A stretch of 64,000 nucleotides of DNA, taken from NCBI GenBank assembly GCA_036785325.1, contig JAXIVH010000016.1, forward strand, positions 1,875,057 through 1,939,056, in the 5' to 3' direction. This DNA comes from Urophycis tenuis (lineage: Eukaryota > Chordata > Actinopteri > Gadiformes > Phycidae). Positions 13,755 to 32,339 of this stretch are shown piece by piece. Under the pieces are notes generated by a model that saw only the letters and a list, made by a program, of their open reading frames with translations, made no database searches and was not told where the DNA came from. The translations under genes and the position numbers were made by a program. Position 1 is the first letter of the stretch. Each line of letters starts with the position of its first letter.

Positions 13755-14828
13755 TGTCCTTCAAAAACGAGAGCAACGAGGCTTCTTCCTAGTCACAGAA
13801 ATAATGGTGGTACTTTTATGCCCAGGTCGACCATACAGTCCGTAGCTGCAAAGGTTCTTATCAAATGTAGGCTTATATAAACCGGTCTTTGGACTCGGAA
13901 GACATGGACAGGAAGCTCGAGCGGCGCGTTTATCTCGACTGACTCACCCGTTAGAAACAAAGAAAGCTTTAAACATGTTTAAACAGATGTAGAAATTCTG
14001 CAATACATTAATACTTTCGGCAAAAGGCAACAGGATACTACATTTCACTACTACAGGATACACGGAGGAACTCCAGGTCATATGACTTCGCTGGATGGCT
14101 GATCTGAAATCAGCCAACCAATGAATCCGCTCCTGTTCCTGTTTTTACGTATGCATTTCTTGTAAAAGAAACAAATATCTGGAAATATAAATACTGCGTT
14201 TGGGATGTATATTCCATTTCTCTTAAAGACTGAATAAAAGTTAAAAAAAAATAAAATAAAATAAAAAATAAAGGTTAATAGTCATTAAACAAAAAGTGAT
14301 TTTCAAATCACTTTATTAAAACCATATTGTGACACAGACTTGAACACTTATAGGGCACACAACAGAAATAAATACCATTATGTGTACAGCGCTCATTGTC
14401 AATCAACAGGCTTATTGCAGTTGGCTTTAATTTATTCCAGCAGACAGGAAAGGACATGCTATGGCATCAGAAAGATGCCATTAGAAGCTTGGGTCAATGT
14501 GCTGAGAATTCTGCCTGTTTTGACTGTGGTGGGTATTATGAAGTACACTTCACCGGCTGACAAACGCGCACACACACACACACGCACGCACATGTATCTC
14601 AACCTGAAACATCTGCCCTGACCTTTTGTTCATTAGTATTACACAGTGGCTGTTTAAATCGGCAAAACATTTTTTTTTTTTTTTTGATTGACGAATATCT
14701 TATTTCCACCTGGATGTTTATAAAGAATTTGTGAATCGCGTCTAGGTCAGGAACAGTGCACATGGTTCAGACTGAGGCACTGTTGAGGGTGGGGGGGGGG
14801 GGGGGGGGGGTCTGGTGTGTCTGCCCAT
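13755..14828. other. gnpda1 promoter and hspa4 3' UTR
   Basis: The right part is the hspa4 3' UTR: a minus-strand AATAAA lies near 14307-14312, and the interval includes a near-pure G run at about 14791-14811 and a T run near 14672-14685. The left part, just upstream of the gnpda1 start, is promoter and 5' UTR. No other gene is seen. Confidence 0.6.
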
Positions 14829-22629
<7,801 letters not shown>

Positions 22630-23290
22630 TTATTCGTCATTTTCGTAGTCAGCTGGATTCTTCCTCTTGCACTCTTCGTGCACATGGTTACCCCAGGTGT
22701 ATGTCAGGTACATCAACACCATTGCTAAATGAAACATTAGGGGGAAAAAAACATTAGACTATATTCTGATATACATGTTTTACACACACACACTAAAAAG
22801 GGTTACAATAAAACATTGTTAATAGTATGTTGTAGTAGTATGATGTTAATAGCAGCTTGATTGACATCTCAAGGAATGAGCACTTTCATAGTTTAAAAAC
22901 TATGGAGTAGTCTTTTGTGTTCATCAAGGCAAAAAAAACCCATAGCATCAAAAAAGGCTGGAGTTTACATATTGGGGTTAGTTAACATTAGTTAACACAG
23001 TTTAGATGTGTATATTACTTATGCAAATAGTCTTCAGACATCACAGCGGCTAAACATCAGTAACCCCACTTCAGAAGTAAGTGATTTAGACTCGTCTGAA
23101 TTTGGCATAAAGTATACAAGGAATGTGAATACTCACGAGGAGCGACTCTGAAGAAGCTGCTTGTGACCCGTCTCCACACATTGGGGATTCCCTTGGAGAA
23201 GTAGTTGGGGAAAGCCCTCTGCTCAAAGGGGGACAGACTGTACGTGACCACATGCCGAACCTTGGCCAGACCTCCAAAATGGTGACCCAT
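22630..23290 (-). CDS. uqcrq: Ubiquinol-cytochrome c reductase complex III subunit VII
   Basis: Small inner-membrane subunit of respiratory complex III, near the ubiquinone-binding subunit cytochrome b. Two coding exons, 23290-23137 and 22724-22630, giving 82 residues, exactly the human length. Recognisable segments are [29 protein letters not shown] and, in exon 2, the membrane segment [11 protein letters not shown] followed by [11 protein letters not shown] at the end. The ATG has a strong context (CACCATGG) and lies 12 bp inside an exon whose acceptor is at 23302, so a 5' UTR exon lies upstream (minus strand), probably ending at the donor near 24083. Confidence 0.96.
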
Positions 23291-23301
23291 GGTGACAAGA
23301 C

Positions 23302-25395
23302 CTGAAAAACAAGAATATAAAAGAAAAATACATCTTTAATTATACAAACTGCACAGAATATGCCACACGTACGCATCCACCTACCTTGTTATCTTTAGTA
23401 CAAGGCTAATATGTACATACATTTGTAATTTTGTAGTAGATTTATTTTGTGTATATGTTAGAAATGGAATATTTAACAATGCATTAGAGAGGACTTTTCC
23501 CAAGAATATTTATGGTTCTTGGAGCATACAAATCTGCACACAACCGTATGACTAGTATGTTAGATTCACTGGTATCAGCAGTCAATGCGAACATAAGGAA
23601 CACTCTTCACAAAACTTTTGTAATTGCCAACTATAAAAAATGGCAGACTAGTATTTACTAATACTATTAGTATTTATTAACAGTACATTAAGTACGGAGG
23701 CCGTCCTTGCCACGACTAGGCGAAGTGCGATACGGAATGTAGTGCTTGGTGTCAACACCATTTCAAACTGGACAACGACGCCTAAGTAACCCATGTATCA
23801 TTTCGGAAGTTACTGGTTGGTAATGGTTTTGATAACAACGTTTCAGTACAATTCAACTAAATGCAAAGGAGCAAAGGGCAGAACACCCTTGCTGTTGCCT
23901 AACAGTAGCTAGCAACATGGCATTCTTGGGACCTTGAAATGCTGCCCTTGCCTCTTACTTCGGCGTACTTCTGCCACCAGAACAGAATATCAAACCAATA
24001 ACAAGAACGAGCATGTTTTAATTGCACAGGTATAGCTTGAACTGAAAAATATATCACAATACGTATGACATTGAGTCTTACCTTTTTTGTTCTCGAGACC
24101 AGTGCCTTTAGCTCGCTCGGTTCTCCTGATTGGTCAATGGGGGGGAGCGGAAGCTAGTTTAAGTATTTCCGTTCGCTTTTTGATACATGAGGCAAATACT
24201 ACCACCATGTGGACAAACAAGAGTATTGAGTAGAAAAAAACACGTCATCACATTATGCATGCATGCTTTGTGAGAAACCCATTTTTATATAATGACCATG
24301 GAATGTTTCTTCTAATGCTAGATGAACTGTGTGCCTCACCATCACTGTGTGCTGTGTGTTTCACTAGTTCACGATTGGGTTAAATGCAGAGACCAAATTT
24401 CCCTCACAGGATCAAAAGAGTAATTCTTCTTCTTGAAACATGCAAGTGTATATGGGCCTGTCATTTTGAGAATCATCCTCATTGATGTATCCCAGGATAA
24501 CAATAATCAGCAACTCAGACATTGAAACAGGCAGGGCTAGCACTATCTTATTTATCGTATGCCTATAAAGCATGGGAGTAACTACATAGTCTTAGGCATA
24601 TATAAAAGCTACAAATCATATTGAACAATGGTATTCTTCACAATTGAAAACATTTTTAAACATATTGTTTTAAATATGTACCCAGGCAAAGAGACCAATA
24701 CTGCTTCCCTTTTTTATTTCCTTTTCCGTTTTTTTTCACATCCTAGGTGGTCTTGATGACCAGAAGTTATACATCATTGGAACATTCAGCTTGCCTCATT
24801 CAGTCAGCTTTGGTTCAGGACATTAAAATTGACAGTTGTCGATCAAACAACTGTATAATCCCCAGAAGTAAAAAGGAAATGTAAAAGGTTTGTGATTTCA
24901 ATTTCATATTTTTTCAGAAAAGGAATACTTAAAACTGTTAAATTGTGTTAAGTAAACCACCCAAAAATAAATTAACAAAAAAAAAACTTAACTTAAGTCA
25001 TAAAGTTTCATCAAGTGTGTCAAAGGCTCAATTATGGTGGACATTGATATTTCACCCCAAACGTTTGGTGGGACAAAGTGTCTACATCCAATAGTTTCAA
25101 CTTTTTAAACAAAAATAAATAAACATATCTCTTTTGGATAAGATACCTCTTAAACACTCAACACACTCGATGGTACTCGAGGGTACACACACCTGGTCTA
25201 CCTAAATTATTACATTATCAAATGCACAATGACTTTCCTGCAATCACTGAGGCCGGACAAAGTATCCGTCAATGCAACTGCTGGCCAATAAGTGCGCTTG
25301 TGCATGGTGTTGGGAGAAGGGCCGAAACCAGCTATGGAAACAACAGATAATGGGTGTTCAGAATAACCTGCAAAGCGTGGAAAAGACAAACAAAA
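23302..25395. other. uqcrq intron/promoter and gdf9 3' flank
   Basis: Apart from the putative uqcrq first exon near 24083-24110 this interval has no coding signal. The right half should include the gdf9 3' UTR (gdf9 stops at 25396 on the minus strand); a minus-strand polyadenylation signal could not be fixed among several AT-rich candidates near 24970-25120. Confidence 0.5.
24083..24140 (-). promoter_or_regulatory. Probable uqcrq 5' UTR exon and CCAAT promoter
   Basis: On the minus strand a GTAAGA splice donor at about 24081 closes a short untranslated exon, and a CCAAT box reads at 24133-24129 within CCATTGACCAATCAGGAG. CCAAT-containing, TATA-less promoters are common for respiratory-chain genes. 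Assigned by position only. Confidence 0.5.
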
Positions 25396-26973
25396 CTAGC
25401 GACACGTGCACCTCGTGGCCACCATTTCGTCAAACTGCTTGTAGACGTAGGATCCATCCTCCTCAAAGATCAAGACGCTGAGGGGACTGTAGTGGGAGGG
25501 AATGCACGCGGGCCGGGGTACTTTGGCGTCAGCCTTCCCGTACATGAAGTTCTGCATGATGGTGTGGATGGGCGAGCCGTAGATGAAGCGCAGGGTTGTC
25601 GGGCAGGTCCCTCGGCAGTAGCGAGGGTTGTACTTTGGAGGAAACACGATCCAGTGATCCAGCTTCAGCTGGCTGAACCGCACCTTGAAGTCATACAAGG
25701 CGCAGTCACTGGTCGGGAACTCCAAGCTGGGCCGGAGCTCGGGGAGGTGGAGATCCAAGCTCTGCCCGGCCCTTTTGGTCTTCGGAGACGCCCTCCTGCG
25801 CCTTCCCTGGTGCCTGAGCTTTTCCTGCAACTTGAACGTTGTCGGCAGCGGCCTGTAGGTCTGCACCCTTTGACCCGTCCTGGAAAAACCAGGAGGCGTC
25901 CGAGGCGCCGATTTGCTCGTGTCATTCAGGTACAGAAGCAAAGCCGGAGACCACAGGGGGTACAACGCCGCCATGGACCACCCTTCCCCGGGGGGCCCCT
26001 GGCCGTCTGAACAGGTCAGGTTGACGAGCAGGTTCACTGTCCTCTTGTTGATCTTGAAGAGAGGCAGCAGGAGGGACGTGATGTCCACCTCCACCCAATT
26101 TTTCCTGTGCACCCGGCGAACGGTGAAGTTCATCTGGTGGCTGCTGGGACACAACGGACATCGGTCGGCGTCCTCCCTTTCTTTGATGTCGAGGCTACAC
26201 GCCAGGGGGATAGGGTCTGCCGGGTCGCGGTCAAAAGAGTACAGCAGGATGGACTTCAGAAGCCGCTCTCTGTCCAGCACTCGGTCGAGTTTGTAGGACA
26301 AGGGTTGTGTGGAAACCTCTGAGAAACCACAGAAAGCACAACCCCTTAATATGACAAAATAACTACTCCTGTGTCTGTGTTATCAACCAGTTGCTCTCAT
26401 CAAAGGGTAATCTTCCAAATTGCCAAGAACTGCAGATCTCCAAATGCACACATTTTACATTTAGTCATGAAGAGAAACTACACAAACCATTGGGGGGAAA
26501 AAGGCCAACTTGGTTGGCACGCTCTTGACACATCCTGTATGTATTTCATAGCAGTGGGCCTATAGTTATTACATATTATTCATTAAAACGTTAAACCTTT
26601 TGACATGGGCCTACTCACCATTCCTTTGGTTAAGGCATTTTTCCAGAGGCTTTATCAGCCGCAACGTATTGTAGAGGGATTTTGTATCCAAGCTCCTCTG
26701 AGCCCTTGATGACTTTTTGTGCACTTCAACCATGTATTTCATATATTTATGCTCGGGTTTCACACTTTTCTTAAGTTCTGCGTTCCACCGCGTTTCGCCG
26801 TGGTCCGACAAGGCTTTCAACAAAGGGGTGAAGATGTTCTCATAAGGATACTGTGTGGAATCGGCAAAACTGTGCCCTGTGTTGGACGAGGCGATGGCAT
26901 AGCTGAGCATGTGTAATAGTAGTACGGAGTTAAAATAATTCAGTACAGTCAACATCAACATCTGTGTCCCCAT
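25396..26973 (-). CDS. gdf9: Growth/differentiation factor 9 precursor
   Basis: Oocyte-secreted TGF-beta family ligand that controls follicle growth. Two exons, 26973-26619 and 26318-25396, as in other vertebrates; phases close on 425 residues. A hydrophobic N-terminus (VLNYFNSVLLLHMLSYAIAS) is the signal peptide. Basic processing sites are RRRR (about 291-294) and KTKR (about 298-301), leaving a mature chain of about 125-131 residues. The mature domain has WIVFPPKYNPRYCRGTCP, YGSPIHTIMQNFMYGK and the end MVATRCTCR. It carries six rather than seven cysteines: the usual paired CC is AC (RPACIPSHYS), the known GDF9/BMP15 trait that removes the inter-chain disulphide. Confidence 0.97.
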
Positions 26974-27838
26974 TATGATAATAATCTACAGCCTTCAATA
27001 CGGAGCCACAGCCCTGCGAGGGTTCAGGTCTCCCGAACCCATGTGCTGCTCATCTGCCTATGCGACGTCAGGTGTTCGCAATCAACGACGTCATCGGAGG
27101 TCAGCTGACCAGAAATGAAACAAGCCCTTTTCAATGCTACCGGAAGTATCGGTTTAGGATGATCCGGAGAGGCACAGACACATCGGTCGCGTTCCGATTG
27201 CAAAGTTCCCTGCACATAATGCCCTACTCCCTAGTTACTGTGCAGAGTACAGAAGTCAAGGGGTACTCATCAAAGGGTACTCGTTCTGCTTACATTATCA
27301 ACAGCAGACAGCGTTAACGTCGCACTTTGATTACACCTTGGTTCCTCAAGTCAAGAAACAGGATGCTTATGGCATGCGCACCCAACTTACATTGCTCAAA
27401 ACAAATTTTACTCTTCAAAATAAATATGTTCACACTCCTGTTGCCTGTGGTTAATATATTCTAATGTTTAAAAGTATATTTTTATGACTTTGGGACTATC
27501 GCGCTGACGCGTCTCTTCATCGGCGAAGTGTTGCAGCTATGTTCTCAAGCCCACTACCTACCGTGTAGTTCTTTTTGCAGTGGGCACTGTTAATACCAAC
27601 GGTACGGTGTAATCTCACTTAATATGGAGGAACACTGCACAGTCCACTATGAAGCGATGTAGTGGAAGTAGTAAAAGTGCACCAATACTCACCCACACTC
27701 AGCCACTGGATACACCCCAGTCCTACTCCATGTTTTGATGTAAAGTGTACGACTTGTATTTTTAGTTTTATTAGTTTATCATTAGTTGTTTGTTGTTAAT
27801 TAGTTGTTAAGTTGTTGTTTTATTTTTTGGGGGTATTT

Positions 27839-27916
<78 letters not shown>

Positions 27917-29037
27917 GTACCCTGGCTGCTATGACGAACCAATTTCCCTTGGGGGATTGATCAAATGTTATCCGATCCTATCCATCATTTCCAAAAATAA
28001 CAAACAAACAACAAATACAGTCCATTTCGCCAGCTTGTTTATTTTTCTCCTGCACTATCACAACATATATAGTACATACCTATGAATACGTGTTTATATA
28101 TCACATATTCGGGTGGAGTGTCTGTGTTTGATGGCTGGTTTAAGAGTTGAAGCAGCCTCACCTGGCCTGAATCAGGCTGGAGCTGGGTGAGGCTGCACAC
28201 CTGTGGTGTATTCAGTGAGCGAAGACCACTGGATAAACCAGCCATCCGCACACACACACACACACACACACACACTCAGAAGAGTTCTGCCATGTCAGTA
28301 TTCACCACCAGCTCTGCATGAAACAAACCTTCCAACTCACCACCTGCCATGCGGATGGGTCTCCTGCGACAATACTTGGAAGTGCATAACTTATGCATTA
28401 ATGCATACTTTTTCCAGACTAAAACGAAGTGCATGTTTAAAGAAATATTAGCTTCTTAATGTTTATATTTAAATTAAATATAAACACTGAAAAATAGACT
28501 GTCTAATAGACAGTTGTCTATAAAAGAACAGGCTTTCCTTGCTCATTGGACTCTCCTAACGGAAATAATGTAAGAAAATAGAAACATTCCACTGTCCATT
28601 CTGTGTCTGCTTTGCATAAGTGGCCTCCACACAGCAGCCCACCAGTGCATTCCCTCCACCCTTTGAATCCAGAATCCAGTCCTGCGTTTGTGACTCAAAT
28701 AAAGATTTGTTAGATGACTAAATAAAGATGAGTTCATAACATCCGCTTAATGGAAATCAAGTTTAACATGTGAACGTGTGGACATTAGTCAGTAAACCAC
28801 CTCCAACAACTTATTTGTTTTAACTTCATTACAACCATATTATCAATCCAATGTTATCTTTGAAAAACAGCATATTAGTTGTTTTTTAATGATATACATA
28901 CCATGAAGTACTAGTAACTACACATGTATTTACAATATTAATAATAGACCCATGGACCCAAACAGTTTGGACATGAGACGTTACAGAGTTTTTGTGTCAG
29001 TGTTGAACGTTTGTATCTGTTTTTTTTATGATTCTGT
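26974..29037. other. gdf9 promoter to sowaha 3' flank
   Basis: No gene seen. Contains the gdf9 upstream region (26974 to about 27250), a (TA)n tract of about 65 bp at 27845-27910 with a retroposon tail beside it, and a (CA)n tract at about 28249-28276. The sowaha 3' UTR lies at the right end. Confidence 0.55.
27845..27975 (+). repeat. (TA)n plus retroposon-like tail
   Basis: A (TA)n tract is followed by a segment resembling, in inverse orientation, 31070-31135: both contain a GGCTG(C/T)TATG..(A/G)CC(A/C)A(A/T)TTTCC(C/T) type core and a terminal GGGGATTxATxAA. Such tails with adjoining simple repeats are typical 3' ends of non-LTR retroposons in fish. Family not determined. Confidence 0.5.
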
Positions 29038-30447
29038 TTAAAACCCGTCCCAGCCCGGTGGCTGCTGGTGTCTGTGTTTCCTCCGGTGCCCCATGTGGGG
29101 CTGAAACAGTTTACTGATGGTGTTCAGGCCTTTAGGCAGCAGCTCCCTGTATTCCTCCTCTTCGGCCGGGTTTCTGTAGGGGTCGCGCTGCCCTCCACCC
29201 AGAAGCTCTTTAAGTTCAAAGGTCACGCTTGTTCCCAGGTAGTGGTAGGGCTTCTTTCCAGCATTATCCCTAACGTTGACCCTGGCTCCGTAACCCTGGA
29301 CAAGCAGAGTGATGATGTCGTGGTGACCGTGGATGGCTGCGATGTGCAGAGGTGTGTAGCCCCCGTGCGTTTTGCTGTTGATGTCCACACACGCGCCTTT
29401 GCTCTTGGAGATGTCCATGATTTTGCGCACCATCTCACCATTGCCCCCCTTCACGGCCCAGTGGAGGGCTGTGAAGCCCGACATGAAGTCTCTCTTGTTC
29501 ACCAACTGGGTGTCCAGTAAAAGCAACCCATAAATGTGCCTCCACATTCCTGCGCCAGACTTGACAAGCCACTCGTGAGCGATTGGATCCAAAGGAACAG
29601 ACTCTGAATACCTGTTGTCTTCCACTTTTCTTGTAATGGTGCTCTGAGTCCTCATTACTGTAGGGGAGCCCGGCTCGTTCAGCGCCTCTATGTTTTCACA
29701 AGATTTCGAGGTGCTCCATCTATTCCTGTCAAATATTTGACAAAAGCGGTTCAGGGCTGGTGCTGTTTGTGAAAGAGATTGTACTGGCAATGGCTTTTCT
29801 GGAGTTCTGTATTCAGAGAGCGTCTCAGAATTGGAATAATTAGGTCGTATCAGGGTCCGAGGGGGTGAAGTCACCGATATGACAGCAAAGACAGCGCCGC
29901 TTCCCCCTGTTCTACACACACGATCACTCGAAATATTCAGGACTTTCAGTGATTGTTCATGGTCAGTGCTCTCCGTATGCATTGGTAGAGCCACTGGCTT
30001 CGGCACACTGCTTAATTCGTACATATCGGAATTATGATGGATGGTGTTATCCTCGCAAGTACCGCTTACGTTTAAGGAACAGCGCACATTGTTGTTTTCT
30101 AGGTCGTTCAGCATTTCTCCAGCCTGATCTGAGCTTTTCAGAGGCGACACAGCGGTCGCAATTGATGGGTCTGGATCGGGATGATCATCCTCCGGTCTCA
30201 GCCCGCTGCTGTCCACCCTCACAAAGTCCCGATATCTTTTCTTCGCTACCACAAACTTGACATCGTCTATTTGCTTGACCACGGCGACGCTATTCACCAA
30301 CCTCTTGAACAAATCCCTATTGTGTTGCCTTCCCGCGGGGTCGCTGCAGTGTATCCGACTTTTAAAACAGTTCAGCAGTTCTGAATTCCTCACCTTGCCG
30401 CCGTGTTCCAATAAAAATGTGAGGATGCTGTCCTGATTTAAAGCCAT
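29038..30447 (-). CDS. sowaha: Sosondowah ankyrin repeat domain protein A
   Basis: Intronless gene of 469 residues, matching the single-exon structure of vertebrate SOWAHA. The N-terminal SOWAH domain (about 1-75: MALNQDSILTFLLEHGGKVR, then FKRLVNSVAVVKQIDDVKFV) resembles a winged helix. After a low-complexity middle come the conserved WLVKSGAGMWRHIYGLLLLD segment (about 295-315) and ankyrin repeats (GFTALHWAVKGGNGEMVRKI; GYTPLHIAAIHGHHDIITLL) at about 325-400. The basic C-terminus (HMGHRRKHRHQQ) is also characteristic. Molecular function is poorly known. The start ATG is the first in frame and begins the conserved domain. I cannot say which teleost duplicate this is. Confidence 0.94.
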   Translation of the reverse strand: MALNQDSILTFLLEHGGKVRNSELLNCFKSRIHCSDPAGRQHNRDLFKRLVNSVAVVKQIDDVKFVVAKKRYRDFVRVDSSGLRPEDDHPDPDPSIATAVSPLKSSDQAGEMLNDLENNNVRCSLNVSGTCEDNTIHHNSDMYELSSVPKPVALPMHTESTDHEQSLKVLNISSDRVCRTGGSGAVFAVISVTSPPRTLIRPNYSNSETLSEYRTPEKPLPVQSLSQTAPALNRFCQIFDRNRWSTSKSCENIEALNEPGSPTVMRTQSTITRKVEDNRYSESVPLDPIAHEWLVKSGAGMWRHIYGLLLLDTQLVNKRDFMSGFTALHWAVKGGNGEMVRKIMDISKSKGACVDINSKTHGGYTPLHIAAIHGHHDIITLLVQGYGARVNVRDNAGKKPYHYLGTSVTFELKELLGGGQRDPYRNPAEEEEYRELLPKGLNTISKLFQPHMGHRRKHRHQQPPGWDGF

Positions 30448-31359
30448 ACTTTACACAACCGAAAGGAATGAATAACGGTAAAACAAAAAAAGCAGAAAGA
30501 CCGCAACGATCGTCCCGCTCCTACAATTGGTTCCCGAGTCCCGACCCCCTCCTCCTCCCGGTACTGGTGAGCGATGTCCCCCACAACAACCTGCTATTTC
30601 CGGGGCCTCTTTAAATACATCCACGTACTGCGCGCCAACGGGACATTCAACCCACTACGCGTGCATATTTATCTATCATAAGCCAAACAAAGCCCATATT
30701 ATCACGTTTTGGCGTCTGACTTGGAGCGTATTAAAGTATTTAGAGGTAGCCTATTTTAAAGGTGTCATTGCATCGTTTTTTTCATTCATTGTGCGGTGGT
30801 CTCTATTAATGAATGCCATGTGAGCCAGTTTTGGTGAAAAAAATGTCAAATGTTCTGTTGCTGTTCTAGTTTGGTGAAGGTGTGTGAATGTGTGTGTGCG
30901 TGTGTGGGGGGGGGCACAGGATTTCGGCTCTTACTCATGAATTCATGACATTTAAATGACTCGCCTCTGATTGGCACTGTCCGCCATCTGCGCACTTTTC
31001 AACATGTCGGTCATGTCGAAAGTGCGTTTTCTTTGCCAGCAACAAATGTACCGTGAAATGTGAATAAAACTTTATTAATCCCCTAAAGAAAATTGGGTCG
31101 CCATAACAGCCAGGATAGATATACATATAAATACAATACAAAAAAATATGAAAAGAATAAAATAACCCCCCCCCCCCCCCCCCAAAAAAAAAAAAGAAGA
31201 AAAATAGAATAATTTTAATATAATGTACAACAAAGTTGAATTTATTGGCATTTGTTGTTTCTACTGAGAGATTTACATGTATGTCTTTTTTCTTGACATT
31301 GTTACTGTTTAATTTAAGGTTAATATAATGTTCAACGATCGAATGAATACCTGAAAAGT
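30448..31359. other. sowaha upstream region and retroposon tail
   Basis: The first ~200 bp upstream of sowaha (minus) are CpG-containing and probably promoter. A retroposon-like 3' tail lies at 31070-31135 and a C run at 31167-31183 followed by an A run. No gene recognised. Confidence 0.5.
31070..31135 (-). repeat. Retroposon-like 3' tail, second copy
   Basis: Contains CTTTATTAATCCCCTAAAG and AACAGCCAGGATA, the inverse of the segment beside the (TA)n tract at 27.9 kb. Probably the 3' end of the same non-LTR family; the rest of the element is missing. Confidence 0.5.
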
Positions 31360-31454
31360 TTAATTCAATGGCGTCATTGCCACTTCCGCTCTTCCGGAAG
31401 ATGGGGAGTGATTCCGCCGTCCTGGCATTAGGCGAGTTTCAGATGAGGCATGCG

Positions 31455-32250
31455 GCTTCGTTTGCCATGCGTCACAATGCATTCTGGGATGGAAATGTCA
31501 GAAATACCTGTGATAAACTTCCGATGCTACGAGTCACCTGGCTTTCAAAACTTGCGTGGTTTCAGGAAAATAACTTCTGCCTGCTTTTCTGGGCATTTTC
31601 TCTCCATAGATATAAGGCGAGTTTCAGATCGTTTGCTTTTGCGCATTTGTTGCAACGAGAATTGAGAAGATCCAGCGGAACTCGTCATAATCCCGTCAAG
31701 TTCCAGACACAGGAGAACTTCTCGTCTACAAGGATGGCATACGAAGTGGCGCTTGCTTTCTTCGTAGCAGATGAGTTCGAGGCATTGGATCTCCCCTTAT
31801 TGATGCAGGCTGAGGAGCAAAGGTGATGAATTTTCTGCATGCACAATGGCTTGGCTATGTGGAGAAATGTGTAAATAAAATAAATAAAATATGCATGATG
31901 AGTGACGAAGTGAAAGTTCACAAAATCGTCTTTTTAATATGCATAGTTTGGGAGAGGGCACCAGGCACGCCTCTCTTAAAGGAGTTATGTCACTTCTGAC
32001 GTTGGGAATTTAATGTCGGTATTCCAACCAACCAGGGCAAAGTTGAGGGGATGTTGAGGGGAGTGTCTTATGTCCGCACTTGCTCGAGAGAAAATGCCCA
32101 GAGAAGCAGGCGGAAGTTGTTTTCCTGAAACCACGCGAGTTTTGAAAGCCAGGTGACTCGACGCATCAGAAGTTTATCACAGGTATTTCTGACGTTTTCA
32201 TCCCAGAATGCATTCTGACACATGGCAAACGAACGTCCGCACATGGCGGC
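31455..32250. repeat. Long inverted repeat (arms ~155 bp, ~90% identical)
   Basis: The segment 31455-31608 recurs as its reverse complement at about 32087-32250. Both arms contain AATGCATTCTGGGATG, CAGAAATACCTGTGATAAAC and CACCTGGCTTTCAAAAC. They are separated by about 480 bp. The arms are non-coding in appearance although both happen to stay open in one frame. Between them, 31735-31827 begins with ATG, reads an acidic hydrophobic stretch (ALAFFVADEFEALDLP) and ends at a plausible donor (AAAG|GTGATG), reminiscent of the first exon of Harbinger transposases; this is only a suggestion. Confidence 0.75.
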
Positions 32251-32339
32251 CATCTTGCTACAGGCAGCTTGCTCCTCATAACAGTCTTGGTAGGGGTAAA
32301 CGTACTTTTTAAATAGCCATAACTTGCTCAATTTTCAAT

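Noticed and set aside
25354..26322. Several long open frames on both strands over gdf9 exon 2
   Set aside because: Shadows of the GC-rich gdf9 coding sequence; only the minus frame ending at 25396 has family motifs and matching splice phase.
31368..31826. 152-codon open frame
   Set aside because: Most of it is the arm of an inverted repeat whose other arm is open in an unrelated way; only the last 30 codons look protein-like and they are too few to call.
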